Below the pieces are notes generated by a model. That model made no database searches, was not told where the DNA came from, and saw only the letters and a program-made list of their open reading frames with translations. Positions 1-13,920 of a DNA stretch of 64,000 bases are shown here, in pieces. The DNA lies in the NCBI GenBank assembly GCA_038502055.1, contig JAXRKN010000042.1, positions 1,054,001 through 1,118,000 of the forward strand. Reading direction: 5' to 3'. Position 1 is the stretch's first letter. Every line of letters starts with the position of its first letter. This stretch comes from Tanytarsus gracilentus (lineage: Eukaryota > Arthropoda > Insecta > Diptera > Chironomidae). The position numbers were made by a program, and so were the translations under genes.

Positions 1-790
1 TTATAGTTGTTGGAATAGGACATGTGATGGTTGTAGAAGCTGACGACATGGTCGATGATTCCATCATAGTGGACAATTGGCTTTCGATGCATGTCGGTGT
101 CGATGAACTTGAAGCTATTTCACTTTCTTTTTGAAAGGACGATGATGCCGAGAGACCTTCAGATGGCTTCTGATCACAATAGATATGATTGTATGCCGAA
201 CTTGAGCACAATTCATTGATCTTATTTGCACTGAAGCGATTTTTCTTTACCTCAAATTGATGGCGCTTTGTTCTTTTCATTAGTGTCATCATGTCAGCCG
301 AAAAGCTCATATCGAAGGTGTGATTTGGACATCGCTGAGGATTTGCACACTCGTGAGGACCAATGAAAGGAACCACATATGAAGTTATCTCGAGAGGAGA
401 GAAGATGCACTTGAATGAGATTGATTTGTCGCACAGCGAGAGTGCAGGAACGATATGGATCTAAAATAGTTCACTGGATGTCATTTAAATTACATAAAAT
501 CAATTATTTTACAGTACCGTATTGTCTATGCACAAGACCAATAGCCAAGCGGCTGGCGAAGGATCAAAAGCAACAGCCTGGATGATTTTTTTCTTCTCGG
601 AAAACCAATCGATTTTTTTGAGAATTATTTCACTGCTCTCTGACGTATATCGGAGTATAATCTCATCCTGGAGCGTTACAATCGCCAACATTTGGTACTT
701 GCAGCCATTCTCAGCAGCCGAGACTGAAGAACTTTTAATTTCGACATTGTGCAAGATTTTTTTTAAACTGAGAAATTCTTTGTCTCTCAT
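1..790 (-). CDS. Unrecognised protein, 5' part (gene continues beyond the left edge)
   Basis: Two coding exons are visible. Exon 1 is 518-790, starting at ATG 790 and ending in phase 0 at a GT donor. Exon 2 runs from 460 leftward off the window and stays open to base 1. The N-terminal 90 residues alternate short hydrophobic strands (e.g. YQMLAIVTLQDEIILRY) with polar turns, which resembles the blades of a beta-propeller. Exon 2 begins with another such stretch, then has a Cys/His patch (PHECANPQRCPNH) and a long Ser/Thr-rich, probably disordered segment. I do not recognise the family and assign no function. The open frame across the splice and the lack of stops in exon 2 argue for a real gene. 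The C-terminal part lies outside the window. Confidence 0.6.
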
Positions 791-1405
791 GTTTATTCGC
801 TTTTGATTGCTTTATTCACTAATTTGTTGCGTTGTTAAGCATGATTGGGTGATAATTGTTTAATCACAGCGATTGATTTTGCCACTTAAAATCTACGACA
901 CTAAAAATTTCGAAAAAAATATTTTCAATCGAGTCAGAGATGGCCAGTTACAAAAAAAATCTAAAAAAATTACAAATGCACACATTATAAATTAATTTTG
1001 AAGAATTACATGAATTTTATATGAAAATGTAATTAATTGCATATAATTTTTTTATGTAATGTAATTTTTACTATGTAATTGACCGTCTCTTGATAAAGTT
1101 TTTTTTACGCTGCGTAAAACGTTACGTCAGACGAAGATGAACGAGTAACGACTTTGAAGTTTTTAAAAATTTAAAAATCATAAAAACGTTACAGATTTTC
1201 ACTCGAGAAAAAAATAGGGTTGAGTTTCAATTAAATTATTTTTAACAGCCCGATATTTCCATTATATATACTCAGTTATTTTTGATGATTTTCTAATACT
1301 TTATATCATCTCGGTTAGATGATCTGGCGAGTTAGAAAATTTAAAAAGGTTTATTTGTATTCAATTTTTTTAAATTTTTACAAAATTAAAAATGGCTTTA
1401 ATCCT
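791..1405. other. Intergenic, no gene seen
   Basis: AT-rich sequence between the 5' end of the left-edge gene and the 3' end of the cysteine protease. It holds poly-A and poly-T runs and no ORF with coding character. It should contain the promoter of the left-edge gene, but no clear TATA box or initiator could be picked out. Confidence 0.5.
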
Positions 1406-2568
1406 TCAATTGGTAACGTAATCAGCACGGCATGCAATGTTACAGTTGTTAGTAGCATTTCGAACAATGTAACCATATCCATTCATTCCCCAAGATGTAC
1501 CTATGATATAAACGTGTTTAAACATAAAAAAATTCCTGGAATTTTCTTACCCCATGAGTTTCTGATCTTCCATACAGGGATATTGTTAATAACGTCATAT
1601 CCTGTTAAAACCATCACTATAAATAATTTTAAAATTTAAAAATAATGAAATTTTTCAATTTAATTTTTTTTACAGTGATTGATGTTCTTTCCATCACATT
1701 GAGGAACAGTAGCTGTTGCAACAGGGCAAAGTGGATCATAGAAGATTCCACTTTTATAACTTCTCATAGCGTTTCCCCAAAACATTGGAATAGCCACTGG
1801 TCCATGATTGTTAAGAATGGTTTTCATCAAAGTCTCATTTCCATTCACAGTTATTCTGTAGTCTTTAGTGAAGCCGACAGGATATTTTGGAGTGTTCTGG
1901 CATGTAAAAGTTCCAGGATTTGATTTATTGTAATTGCCTGAAGTGTAAGGATAATCGGCTAGAGTAGGACAATTTGGACCGAGGCTAAGTAGAAAACTTC
2001 TAAAAACATTCGATGCAGATCCAGAAATGCATTTATTGTTTCTAGTGTCGCAGTCAATCAAAAATTGCGGTGAAAATCGAATATCAGGTAAATTATTCCT
2101 TTTTCTCCAGCACTCAATCGTAGTCAGTGCTGCAAAAGCCCAGCAACTATTACATGCACCTTGATTGAGCACAGGAGGGCATGACGAGGACATGTCAAGG
2201 GTGCTTGGTTGAATTCCGTAAGTAAGAATCGGTGTTAATTCCGTTGGAAGAGCGCGAGGTTCCATCACTGGTGGAGGGTCAATATTTCCACCAAGTAATC
2301 TTGCTTCAACTTCCTCGCTACTCAAGTGATCATATTCGTTTGAGCCACAAGTCCAAGTCAGGCCTTGACCATTTATATCTTCACATTTTTGCTTTCTTTT
2401 CAAAACTCCTTTAGCTCTTCTCTCGAGAGATGCCGAGTCCTTGCTGCCCCATTTATCTTTTCTATACTTATTTTTCCATCTCAGAAAGTCTTTATTCTTT
2501 TTCTGTTTCTTCTGAGCCTCAACAGATGCAAAGGCAATCAAGACCAAAATTATTAAAATTACTTTCAT
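1406..2568 (-). CDS. Papain-family cysteine protease (cathepsin-like), secreted
   Basis: Exons 1674-2568, 1551-1616 and 1406-1500 give 351 aa with consistent phases (1, 1). Residues 1-18 are a signal peptide (MKVILIILVLIAFASVEA). An inhibitor I29-like pro-region follows (FLRWKNKYRK ... LSSEEVEARLLG). The mature C1A domain carries the oxyanion Gln and catalytic Cys in NQGACNSCWAF (Cys142), the catalytic His in INHLMVLTGYD just across the first intron (about residue 298), and the Asn in RNSWG in exon 2. A TSWGMNGYGY motif is in exon 3. Length fits cathepsin L-like zymogens. The pro-region is unusually basic (KKQKKNK). It is probably a digestive or lysosomal endopeptidase; the precise subfamily is not certain. 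Confidence 0.88.
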
Positions 2569-3882
2569 CTTGCTAATTTGAAAGTTATCAACTTACTAAC
2601 GAATATTTTTTATTTCTGTTCGATTTCATCTAAAATATGACGCATGACTTAGATAGTTTTCTTTATTCAAGTGCGAATCAGGATCCAAATGAAAAAATGT
2701 GTTTTAAAACTATTTTAGCGAAGTTTTTCAATTTTTAATCAAGACGCAAGAAATCATCTGAATACAATGTCATAAATTCAAAGTTTTCAAAAATCCTGAA
2801 GTATAAAAATAAAAAAAAATCAACGTGTTAAATTTTCTCTAGATGTTATTTATTATTTTTTTAAAAAATCAATAACAGTTCTCAACTTAATTCCTTTTAC
2901 TTGCGAATTTTTTTAGCCATTCTCGAAACTCTTTCAATGTATTGGAAAAATTAATGTGAGTGGTTAAAGGAAGTTGAATCTTCAATCAATCGTTACATTC
3001 TCTATTTATGGTATTTGATCTTTTAAAAGGGGGGAATGTGTGTTAATTTATCATGCAATAGTTTTTGATGTTTTAAAATTGTCTTCAAGGTCTTTACTGT
3101 TAAAATTTCCATAACCGAGGTGTGTGATTGCAATCGTAAATTCTTTATCTTATCTCTTTAGATTTACTTCTTTTTGACACTCCAAAAAATGTGTTAGTTT
3201 CTTTCTTGACTATTAAAGTTGGATAATTTCATTTTTTAAAGATTGAAGAGTGCTTTTTTTATACATAAAAAATTAATTATTAGCATAATCATTCTCTAGA
3301 TATTTTTTTTCAAGGGGGTCGCGTAACAAAAATCATGATAATATTATTTAATAAAATAAATTTATTATTAACTAAGTTATGATTTTTTTTTCTTCTCTTT
3401 TTTTTTGATCAGTATTAAATTAGATTTTCTTTTATAGCTAATGAATTATTTTAATGACTTTAAATTGTCTTTTCCTTCAATCAGTGATTTTTCCCATTTT
3501 TTTAATCATCGCAAAAAGTTCAATTTACGAAAAAAGGAAACATTTAGTTTTTAATGTTATTTTTTTTTCAATTTTACAAGAAAAAAGTTTTGCTAGTTAG
3601 AAGAGAGTTAAAATGTTAATTTTGAGTCACGAGTTGATTGTGTGTGTGGGAGGGACAAGTAAAATTATAATAGAAATGACAAACATTCCACAACAAGAGC
3701 TTGCGAATTTCTTTAAAAGTTAGTTTTTTTAAAAGTGGATTAATCTCCTTAGTCGTCATCAATGTTAAATATGTGATTTTTTTATGCGCGAACGTGTGTG
3801 TGAGGATTTTTAACATATAAAAATGAATAGCATAAATTGGTTGGTTAATAAACATTGGCAGCTCTCTCTTCCTTTTTTTTGC
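2569..3882. other. Intergenic, mostly Patronin 3' UTR side
   Basis: AT-rich, no convincing coding exon on either strand. The right part should be the 3' UTR of Patronin, which ends at the stop codon at 3883 on the minus strand. The left part should include the promoter of the cysteine protease. A plausible-looking ORF at 3616-3855 has no family resemblance and no splice context. Confidence 0.5.
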
Positions 3883-6800
3883 TTAAATTACTAGCGCCAT
3901 GTCCTTTTTACTTGGTAAATTTGACGCCTTCTTGCCTTGCCAGAGGGAATTATGGATTGTGAATGCATCACACGTCACTGTAAGATGCTTCGTGTGGACT
4001 TGAGCGAAGCACTTTCCACCGGAATTGTATCTAAAAATAAATTTATTTATTAAGAAACATTTTCATCTAAAATTATTTCATCTTACTTAAAAAACTTGTC
4101 AAACATGACATCATACACTTGAGACGGACCAGTACCAAATAATTTGATCACAACTTCCGTCTCCGGGTCGTAGCTGTATAAAGCTCTAAACTGACAGCCA
4201 GCATCTCGAAATAGCACGAGGAAATGCTTTGCCTCACTCCTTGCAATCTTCTCTAATACCTTCTGCTTTGCATCACGATTCACAACTCCAGGAAATACAC
4301 AATACTCTACGGCATTTAGTAAAATACCACGATTTGATTTTGCAGCTGGCTGCTTATAAAGACGAGGTCCTAAAAAAACACAAAGTTAATATTTTTTTGC
4401 TTACATTAAAGAACACAAAATTTCAAAAATTCCTTTTTTAGAACAAACTATAACAAACTAAACATCACATCATCGTCAATCAAGAAAAGAGATGCAATAA
4501 GTTAATTTAATACCATTATAATCACCAAAAATGGAGCTAGGGGTCGAGCTAATGTCACTGGCACCGTCGTCGTAGCCAATTACGCGTCGTGGCTTCATCA
4601 GACTTGGATGAGGTAGGGAGCCGGGTCCACTTGGCGATGGGAGATGACGATTTGAGGAAGAACCTGAGCCCATACCAGGCGATGCAGCTCTTCGTGGCGG
4701 TGTCGCTCGACCCAATCCCGAGTCTGAGTCTAAATATTTATTATTTTCTTATTAGTATTTAGCAATCGCAAAACCATTCAACAAAAAAATATATATATAA
4801 AAACTTAAACTCTCTAGAGCTATGCAAGCATCACAAACTTCTCAATTCATCTTGCAATCTCTCTAAAATAATTTTAAACTAGATTAGTACACTTTTTCTT
4901 TTTCGGATCTCATCACTTTTTTTTATCGTTTGTCAAACTCATAAAACTCATATCAATTTTTTAAAAATGGCCTATAAACTTAAACCCACTGAACAAAAAG
5001 TCAAAAAGATATATAACTAAAATAATGGAATTCGATGTGATAATCAGGAAAGTTCTTACCGCCACATAAATTCATCAACGAGTTGGATTTTCTTCCGCGA
5101 AAATTGGCACCCGCTTGAGCAGCACCACCGTACTTAGATATCGACGAAATTCTCGTAAGCGTTCTACCTCGTTCAATTCCTTGCGGTTCTATTTTGTATT
5201 TTTTTAAATAAGGGAAGTGTTCAAAGAAACGTTGTAGTTTTGAGATTTCAATTATAATTTTAAAGAATTCCCTTTAACCAATTTTTTTTTATAGAAATCC
5301 CCGCAACCACCGAAACAATACAAAAGGAAAACGAATTTGAAGAAGAATAAGGTGACCCAGAAAATATTATGAATAAAATTATAGTAAAACTGAGCTTATC
5401 CATGGGGAGGGTAAATGTTAGTAGCTTTTTAGCAAGGACAGGGTGAAAAATGTGGGGTGTAAAATGGAAATTGCGTGTGACGAAAAAAAAATCTTTATGA
5501 GGTAAAAAATATTAAATTAAATATCGTGACATAATTTCCACTTTAACCCCATCCTCGTCCATTCACCACACTTATATTTAAATGGCCATGTTAATCGGTT
5601 ATGTACCTCGCACCATACCTTTTCCAAGCTTATAGGAACTACGACGACCCAAATTACTAAGGTTACTTAAAGGCGTAGAAGTTGTGCTGCATGATGGATA
5701 TTCATCAGGTGATTCTGAAGATATTTTTAGTTAATCCAAAAACAATTGTATGCAATGTAAGTGAGATGGAGAGCGTTAAGATAGAGAGAAAAATATTCAT
5801 GATTAGTTATATGAAAGAAAAATATGAGTAAAAATTCCATTTAAGACCCATGTGAAGTAGGAATTTAAAGAATCTTTTAAGCATGGAGGTAAAAAAAAAC
5901 TAAAAATAAGCTCGTAATAATTCCTACCTTTTATCGATAACGAGTCTTGACTGCCGCGATAATAATCGCGGCGCATTGTGCTTGAATTGGAGGAGAGGCC
6001 GATGCCTAAATAATTGGTAATTAAAATAATCGAGGTTTAAAAAAAACAAAAACAAAATAAATCAAACTTAAACAGCGGGAAAGAAGAGTTAAATGAAAGC
6101 AACGGAAAGAGAAAGCAAAGCGAGAGAAAAAAATTCCCACGAAAATTACCCGTAAGATTCGAACTTGATCCTTTCTTTCCGCTTGCACTGCCGAGGTCCA
6201 TTGCAGTGTTTGTCTCAACGTGAATGGTTTTGGGTCGAGGTCGAGTGACTTTATTTGTTCGCATTCTAGGCTGTGGCGTTTGTTGCTGCTGTTTCATTAA
6301 CATGTCAGCGGAGTGTCTATCGAGTGTTTTTCCCTCTCTCTCAGCCTCCTCAATTGCCTTCTTCAATCGATGCTGCTCAAGAATGATTGCTCTACGAGCC
6401 ATTTGTTCCTCCTTCTTTCGCATCTTTTCGTCTTCTTTTTCTTGCTCATCCTCTTTCCGCTTCATCGCCTCAATCTCTTTACGGGCCTTTGCTTCTTCTT
6501 GTTGTTGTCGACGCTGTAGTGATAGCAACATGATCTTCTCTTTTTTACGTTCCATCTCGTCGACGGAAGTCTAAAAAAATATATGTGTGTGTGAAATATG
6601 AAAATAAGCGTTCAACGATATACTTACAGCATCACCTATGACGATTGCTTCGCTCTCCTTTGGCGTTGAGAATACTCTTGGCGATTGTGGAATTGCTGGC
6701 TGTTGCTTTTGCTGTTGTTCGATTATCTTGGGCTTGAATAAGTCATTGTTGTTGTTCGTCATGGAAGAAGGTTGATTATTATTAATTAATCCCTGCATGC

Positions 6801-9800
6801 TCTGTCCAAATGACTTTCTCTGAACAAATTCCTCCTGAGGTGACATTGGCTGGCTCTCGTTGAGGTCCTCATTCGATTTCTTAGGCGATTTTTTCATGCG
6901 AAGCGGCGGTTTGGGACGCTTTGGCGTCTCATTATCAAAACTAATGTAAAATCCTTTCTCGACACTCTCATTCTGAGATTCCATAGATTGAAAACTATTT
7001 TCGGCGACCACTTGACGAGTGGTTGGGGAGGGTATGCGATAAGTACGTGAGCCACTCGTTATATTTAACTTTCCAAGCGAAGTCTCAAATTCACCGATTT
7101 GATCGAATGATTTCTTAACGGAAGAGGATCCATTGCGTCGTGGTACGGGTCGAATGTAATTGTCTGATTCATCAATGTCCACCTCATCTTCGTCAGCGAT
7201 GAATGAAATACTTTGCGGTGCCATCATTTCGTCTGCAGTTGGCTGTAAATTATTATTATTATTGTTGCTATTCGATTGTGGAGTCTTGGGAGGGGTGGCT
7301 TGATGAACGGGGAAGAGTCGTTGTGCCTCATTTGATGGCTCTCGTCCATTGCTTTGATGACTATGAAGAACAAATCCACTCGATTGTTGCTGAGGCGCTT
7401 TATACGTGTCATATTTATTCTGAGCTTGTTGTGACCATGAGGACATTTCGGGCGGAGGTTTCTGCGACCATGTCCTTCGAGCGGGAGCTTAAATATATTT
7501 AAATTAGCTACAGCTATTAATAAAGTAATTAAATAATTACCTTGAGGTGGAGTTTGAGGATTTTGAGGAATTTGAATTTGCTGTGGTTGTTGTTTTTGTT
7601 GTTGAGAGTCATGCAAGTAAAATTGAGGTGGCTGTTGCTGTTGCTGTTGTGGCTCAAATTGATCACGAAAGTGATTAGTTTCTTGGACATATTTTTGAAT
7701 ATGTTTCTGTTGCTCTTGATTCAAATATTGAGTCGTTTGCGGTGGTGACGAGTATTGATCTTCAATTATTCGAGAATTTTCTCGACTATAGCCTTTCATC
7801 GGTGTGGTAACATATTGTCCTTGTTCGTTGATAAACTGATGCTGATGTAATTGTTGTTGTTGCTGCTTTTGAGACATCGAAAGTTGTGGCGTTGATCCAA
7901 ATTGCTGTTGCAACGGATGATAAATTCCGCCTCCCCCCGTTATATTCTGTTGACTACTATATTGTTGATTGAGTATATTCGCAATTTGTTGTGCCTGCAA
8001 GAGCTGTTGAGCCTGCATTGTCTGTACTTGAATTTGATTCTGTTGCTCCGCTAGTTTCTGAATGTCCTCCTGTATGTCATGCAAGTCGTTATTCATCAAA
8101 GCGATGCTCTGCTGATATTGTTCGAGTGAAATATTATTATTGTATTCTGGCATCTTTTTAAGTGTCCACTGTGGCTCGATTGCCAAGTCCTAAAGATTAA
8201 AATTTTAAGCATTAGATAAATGTAGGAATTTGAAGCAATTCCAAAAAATGGGCGTGAGTCAGTGTTTGAAGTCATCATCGAAATAATTCCCTAAATACAT
8301 TAGAAAACAAATAATCATGCAATGAGTCACTTATGTTTGAGAAACAGAAATCTAATTAAAATTTTTCCATGAACTTCAAACAAAGACCAACAAAAATTAA
8401 ATACACAAAATAAATAGAAAAACGTGCAAAATCAAACACAAATTGTGTGCACATTTATAGAGTGTCCCACCTGTAGAGTTACAGGCTTTTCAACGGAATC
8501 TACCATCACCGAAACATCTTCTTTCTCCGACTTATCGTCGTCATTACTCTTCTCCTACAGATAATTAATGATGATTGAAATAAAAACATATTACAAAACA
8601 TATCACCGCATATATACTTGAATCTCAAGATATATGCATGTCACCAAATATTTATATATATATAAAAAATTACGTGTGCAAGGATAAACTAATTTTTTTT
8701 TGGGGAATGAATTATTTACGATTCTACTTTGGACTCCTCTCACCCTTTTGTTAATGGCTTGCAAAAATGCAGCTTTTCCAACCTTTTGCAATTGCTTGCT
8801 CATTTGAGACTCCAAGCGACGCTTTTCCTTCTCAATATGACGTCGCTTTTCTTCGAGCTTTAAACGGACCGCACTTAATTTTGAGTCGTCAGAATAAGGT
8901 TGACTTGTGTCGCCTAAAAAAAATAAATAATATCACAAATTAAATTCAATTAACTATTAAAAAGTCATAATATATGCTTACGTATTTCATTCAATTGGTG
9001 CGCATTTATACTCTGCTGCTGCCATGTGGTTGTAGACGGTGCAAGCGATGCGAATGATTGCATTTTCCTCTTATCTTCCAACTGATTAATTCCACTGCTG
9101 TTACTCGAAGAAGTGTTGCTATTTTGCCTCTTTAAATGTGGCTTCTCCGACTCTCGATCCTCCTTTTCGTTATTATCAGAATCGTAGCCAATTTGGATTG
9201 TGCCGCGAGCATCGGCAATTGAACTTCTCGCTGGAAGAGTCGGCTCATGAACACTCGATGCATTCGAAATTTTGCGCTCACGATCGACAGAGCGTCGATC
9301 CATTACACCAATCATGTTGATTTGATCTTGCGACCCACCAAAGTTCTCAATAGTTAACTGTGAGTCCTCACTGAAGGAGTTCCGGCGAGATCGACGACCT
9401 TTAGTAAATGAGAAACAAAAAAGTAATAGAATGGTCAGTAATTGCCACAAAAAACGGTGTATGTACTCGTGAACTCGCATATGAATTATTAATTGGATGA
9501 ATGTCGGAAAAGAAACAAAAAAAGAATGACAGAAAAACCCACCAGCATAACTACTCGTTCGACGCTCTTCCCAATTGCTAGGACGACCGGCTGGTATATC
9601 ACCTTTTTGATATTGCAATTTTTAAGGTGTATTTATGAGTGGAGGCGTGCGATGAGTGATTATAAAATGAAAATAAAAAAATAAAAAAAATTATATATGA
9701 TGAAAAAAGAATTGCGTGTGATCAAACAGAAAAAAAAACTAAAACTCTTTTTTTGCTTTTGTGTCAACCTAAAGAGTATATTTTTTTTTATATACGGAGA

Positions 9801-12800
9801 GGTTCAATGCGAACGCAATGATGATTTTTGAATTACTAAAAGTTGAGTTTGCGTAAATATAATTTAAGCTCGCTCGCACGTTCGCCTCGCTCACTTACCA
9901 CGCTCGTCCGCTTTCGTATCATTATTGGATTTTTCTTTCGATTGACGAAGTTTGGCAGGAATAAGTGGATCTTGCATATTGAATAGTGTCGTTATTCCTT
10001 TCGATCGATGCACAACAAATTCGCTGTCCACCTCCGCACTGCCTCCATTATTGGTATTATTTAGATTGTTGTTGCTTATGAAGAACGGTGAATGCGGCGG
10101 CTCTTTCGGTGGCGTATGATGTCGGTAAACGTTGTTAGAAGAAGGCGATCTCAGAACTGATAAGAGAAAAATATAATCAAAAGTTAAAAACTATATAGCT
10201 GTGAAAAATTTATCTACTCTTTTTTACGAAAAAAATAAAAACAGAATGCACACTGCACAGTCTCGATAAGATTAACGAAAAAAAAATAATAAGGAAAAGA
10301 AAAATTGTTAGTTCGAGAAATGTCTTAATATTAGTAAGTAGCTGCTCTATAACTTTGTAATGAGATGGCGAGGAGTGGACACTCAACTTTTTCAAGTCAA
10401 TTAATTGCAATTTTTTATTTAATTTAATAAACTTTAAGTTTAAATTAAAAATAAAAATTTTCGAGTGTCCAACCCTTGCCGAGTTAAGCATGCTATAATG
10501 CACTTGCTTCAATGAAGATGCTATACATGCTCGCACTCCAACTAAAGGAAGAAAAATGTTTAAAATAATAAAAATAACAATGTGCACTTCAATAATACTT
10601 TCACGAAATGAACCGTAATGAAAACAATATAAAAATGAAGAGAGAAAAATAAAATTAAAAGAACATGAAGAGTGTGGTACGATAGTGTGGTGGACCAACC
10701 TGAAGAACTATCAACTATGTATTTTTTTTTCTTAAATCATGTCTCAAAATGTTTTAATCAAAAGAAATTCCGTTGGTCCGACCTGTAACTGCTTAAGAAA
10801 CATCAAAACGAGCATAAAAAAAATCATAAAGAAATTTCATTGTATGTGCAAGTATGGTGTGTTTGTACTACGTGAGAGTAAAAAAATGATAATCAACACT
10901 TTTTTCTAGATAATAATGAAGAGAAATGAAGACACACTCAATTATTAAATTGAATAAAAAAAAGAGAATTCTTTGCAACACAATGAGAATTTTGTTTTCT
11001 ATTGACCTTGAAATGGCGGCCTGCCAGAAGAAGTGCCAGCCGATGACGGTGGAGAATTTATTCCACTTCGCAAGTCGGGAATTGGTTGGACAGTTTGTGA
11101 TGTGAAACCTCGTCGATGAGCAATGCCATGCTCATTCGTCGGAATAGTCACAGATTGACTCGATGTCTCGCCTTATTTGTGCAGAATTAATAATAACGAA
11201 TTGATTGTGTGAATTAAATTATTTTTTGTTTGTTCAAGAGCAAAGAGTTCATTAGTGAGGAAGATATAAGAATTTTTTTTTTGATTAAAAATTATCTACA
11301 TCTTAATTGAGGTGTTTGACAACTCTTCTTTTTTGTCATCATCGCCTTATCAGCGTTTTACATTTAACAACGGGTAATTTGTAGTATCTCAAAATTTTGA
11401 ATATGCTTGTTTATCTCAAAATAATAACTCGTTTGCGAAATAAACTAAGGCATGCGACATTTCTTTTTCTCGCTACATGCAACCTCCAAAAATTAAAGTT
11501 TCCGATTGATTTTTTTTTCGAAACAAACATATTCTAAATTTTGAATTTTGTACATATTAGAAGCACTTGCTTAATATTTATTTAAAGAAGCGATTGTGGG
11601 TGGTGGACATTTTTATATTATGTCATGTCGGTCAAGTTATGACATAATCTTAAAAAAAATCCCATCTTTAAAGCAATTAATTAAAGCTCACCTGAAGCTT
11701 GCTCAGATTCCGGATAGTCGACGCATGGTGCTGGATGAATTTCAAACAAGTTAAACATATCGGCTAACAATACAACGAGATTTTGCTTCATATGTCTGCA
11801 CACCGCGCGAGAGAGTTGGTGGTCATAATAAAATAAAATAAAAAAAAGATGAGAAAAGAAAAAGATGAGAAAAGAAAAAGAAGAAACCGGTTAATTAGGC
11901 ATCGCTTAATTTAGAGCTTAATCAGTTACTTACCCTCGCATGTACGTTATATCTTCGGCCATCATGTGAAAGACGTTATATGGTAAGTGTCGATCCGAGA
12001 AATTGGCGATTAGCAGGACATTGTTGAGGGAGTCTTCGACTGTTGGCAAATAGCTTACTCGTACTTGATGCCATGGCAAAATTTTGGGACAATAAAATGC
12101 GATCAGAAACGATAAGCAAACACCATCACATAAGCTATTGAAGTCTTGAACGGGAGCGGGAATATCTGGTGTCCGCAACTTTTTGCCCTTCTCATCGACG
12201 AGTTCATTCATGGCTAGATCTCGATCGATTCGATGTCTCAGAGCTGCCATCGTATGCGACACCCACAAAAGTAGCAGCTTTTCACTGTTAATATTTGATG
12301 GAACCGAGCCCGAGGTGAGTTTGCTGATGGCCGAATGTACGCGATTACCGGAAGTTACTTCTTTTGCATAGAGCATCATCAATGCTTCTATCACAGACAT
12401 ATGAGCGTTCTAAAAGTAAATCACATTTTTTTAATGTTATCGTTAAGCAAACATATAAGAAAAAGAATTTCACTTACGATTCTTATTGGATTTGTTTGAA
12501 TGAGGACTGTCTCGGTGAGTGGCGGCTCTCCTGGCCTCTCCTCGAGTATTGGCACACCTTTCCTACACAGTGTCTGGAGGATTGTCCAATGGTTCAGGCT
12601 TTGATAATTGGGATCACTATAAATATTTGCGAGTACTTGACAGTAGATGGATGCATTGCCCAAGCCAACGACAATTTGTGGCTTGAGCTGTTGATTGCCA
12701 TCGTGATCCGTGTAGAAGGGATCTTTTAGCTGTTCAGGCACTCGATTGTTGTAAGCTTTTGTCATGAGCCATCGTATCGATGCTCTGAGTTTTGCCTTTA

Positions 12801-13588
12801 ATTAAAAGAGACATTTTTTAAAATAAAATTATGATTATGATGCAAAAATTATTTTCACATAATTTTTTTTTCTCTCGCTTTAAAATAAAGCGAACAAGAG
12901 ACATAATAGAGCAATAATAGTTGCAAAGTGAAATTATTATCATGAGAAAAAAAAATCACGTTGTTGTGTCTGCTGCTGGCTGGTTGTTGATCAAAGAGAG
13001 GTAAGGTAAGTCATCTTAAATGGGAGAAGAAAAAGTTTTTTTTTTCGACAACATCTGAACGACATCGAGATAGATAGAAGGTGACGAACATGACGTCATC
13101 GATGGGAAAGAAGAAAAACTTTAAAGAACTTTTTAGAGCTCTCACTACAGTCCACTACACATGCTCAAATTTGACAGTTTTTAATGGCTTTAATCGATCA
13201 TAAAAGGCTTATACTGTTTATTTACTCGCTCAAAAGGCACCATCGACGTTCTCAATTGTCGAATTTTCTCTTTTTATTCTCTTCCTCACTTTTTATAGCT
13301 CTAAAGAACCATTTTGCTATTTTTTTCTTATTTTCTTTTCTCGACTTCGACTTTAGCGAAAAGTGCACAAGAGAATTTTTTATTTCCATCCGAAATGGCC
13401 ATTTATTCATATGTGAGGTCTTTGGTAATTCACGAACACAACACACTTCGTAGGCGTACGATTTTAATAAAAAATTTTCAACACACAAACTCGACCAAGA
13501 TGGAATGGCTAACACTCGAAAACTAAAAACTCACTTTTCTTTTGCTCTCCTCTAATCCATCTTCACTTTGGCGACTACTTGAGCTCAT
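3883..13588 (-). CDS. Patronin: Patronin / CAMSAP microtubule minus-end-binding protein
   Basis: Nineteen coding exons (minus strand): 13535-13588, 12478-12795, 11934-12409, 11692-11795, 11007-11171, 9899-10156, 9543-9602, 8982-9398, 8744-8913, 8471-8554, 7541-8189, 6628-7487, 6150-6570, 5928-6005, 5619-5714, 5060-5188, 4514-4729, 4087-4369, 3883-4030. All phases agree and give 1,661 aa, close to Drosophila Patronin. The N-terminal exons encode the CAMSAP calponin-homology domain (AKLRASIRWLMTKAYNN, then DITYMRGHMKQNLVVLLADM). The middle has the conserved SEDSQLTIENFGGSQD motif and KVGKAAFLQAINK. A Gln-rich linker (7541-8189) and a charged coiled coil (6150-6570) follow. The C-terminal CKK domain is in the last two exons and ends KKDMALVI, as in the family. 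Patronin caps and stabilises non-centrosomal microtubule minus ends. Small exons in the 5.0-6.0 kb part may be alternatively spliced: most are phase 1 at both ends. Confidence 0.95.
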
Positions 13589-13694
13589 TGTCAAGTAAAT
13601 TTTACACTTTAGTGATTAGATTTCGCAAATGAAATCTCTAATAGATAATAAAATAATTAAAATTTATTTCTCTCTTCTAAACTTTCTTCTCAGC
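13589..13694. promoter_or_regulatory. Patronin-proximal part of the Patronin/Sec71 divergent promoter region
   Basis: The 106 bp between the Patronin start codon and the first base of the repeated Sec71 segment. Sec71 is transcribed rightward, so before the array arose the two genes probably shared a short head-to-head promoter region. No TATA box is visible, as is usual for housekeeping genes. This strip occurs once; the adjoining 1,025 bp occurs six times. Confidence 0.5.
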
Positions 13695-13745
13695 TCACAA
13701 TTTTTCTCTCCATGGATCGCTTTTTGACAGGGTTTCGTCGGCAAC

Positions 13746-13920
13746 GGGGGGGATAGCGAGAGGGTCGAATTGATTTTGGGGAATTCGAGAAAATCTTTTT
13801 TTTCGCAATATTTTAATTTCCCGAGGCTTTTCCCGAGTTGCTTAGAGTTTTCCCGCGAAAAAATTTAGTTTCCCTACAAAAATTGCATAGAAATCAATTC
13901 GACGCCCTCGTCATCCCCTC
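13746..13920. promoter_or_regulatory. Imperfect inverted repeat in the Sec71 upstream segment
   Basis: Arms at about 13746-13777 and 13891-13920 share TCGAATTGATTT, flanked by GGATAGCGAGAGGG and GGATGACGAGGGCG on matching sides, so about 30 bp pair with a few mismatches around a 113-bp loop. The same structure recurs in all six S copies. It could be a divergent-promoter element, a hairpin, or an old small transposon. The sequence alone does not decide. Confidence 0.5.

Noticed and set aside
6224..6574. Cys/Ser/Phe-rich plus-strand ORFs over the Patronin coiled-coil exon
   Set aside because: Antisense shadows of a Lys/Glu-rich coding exon.
10473..10543. Possible extra Patronin exon (VGVRACIASSLKQVHYS) after a plausible acceptor in the 10157-11006 intron
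   Set aside because: No donor gives a length divisible by three, and joining 11007 directly to 10156 keeps the frame and family order.
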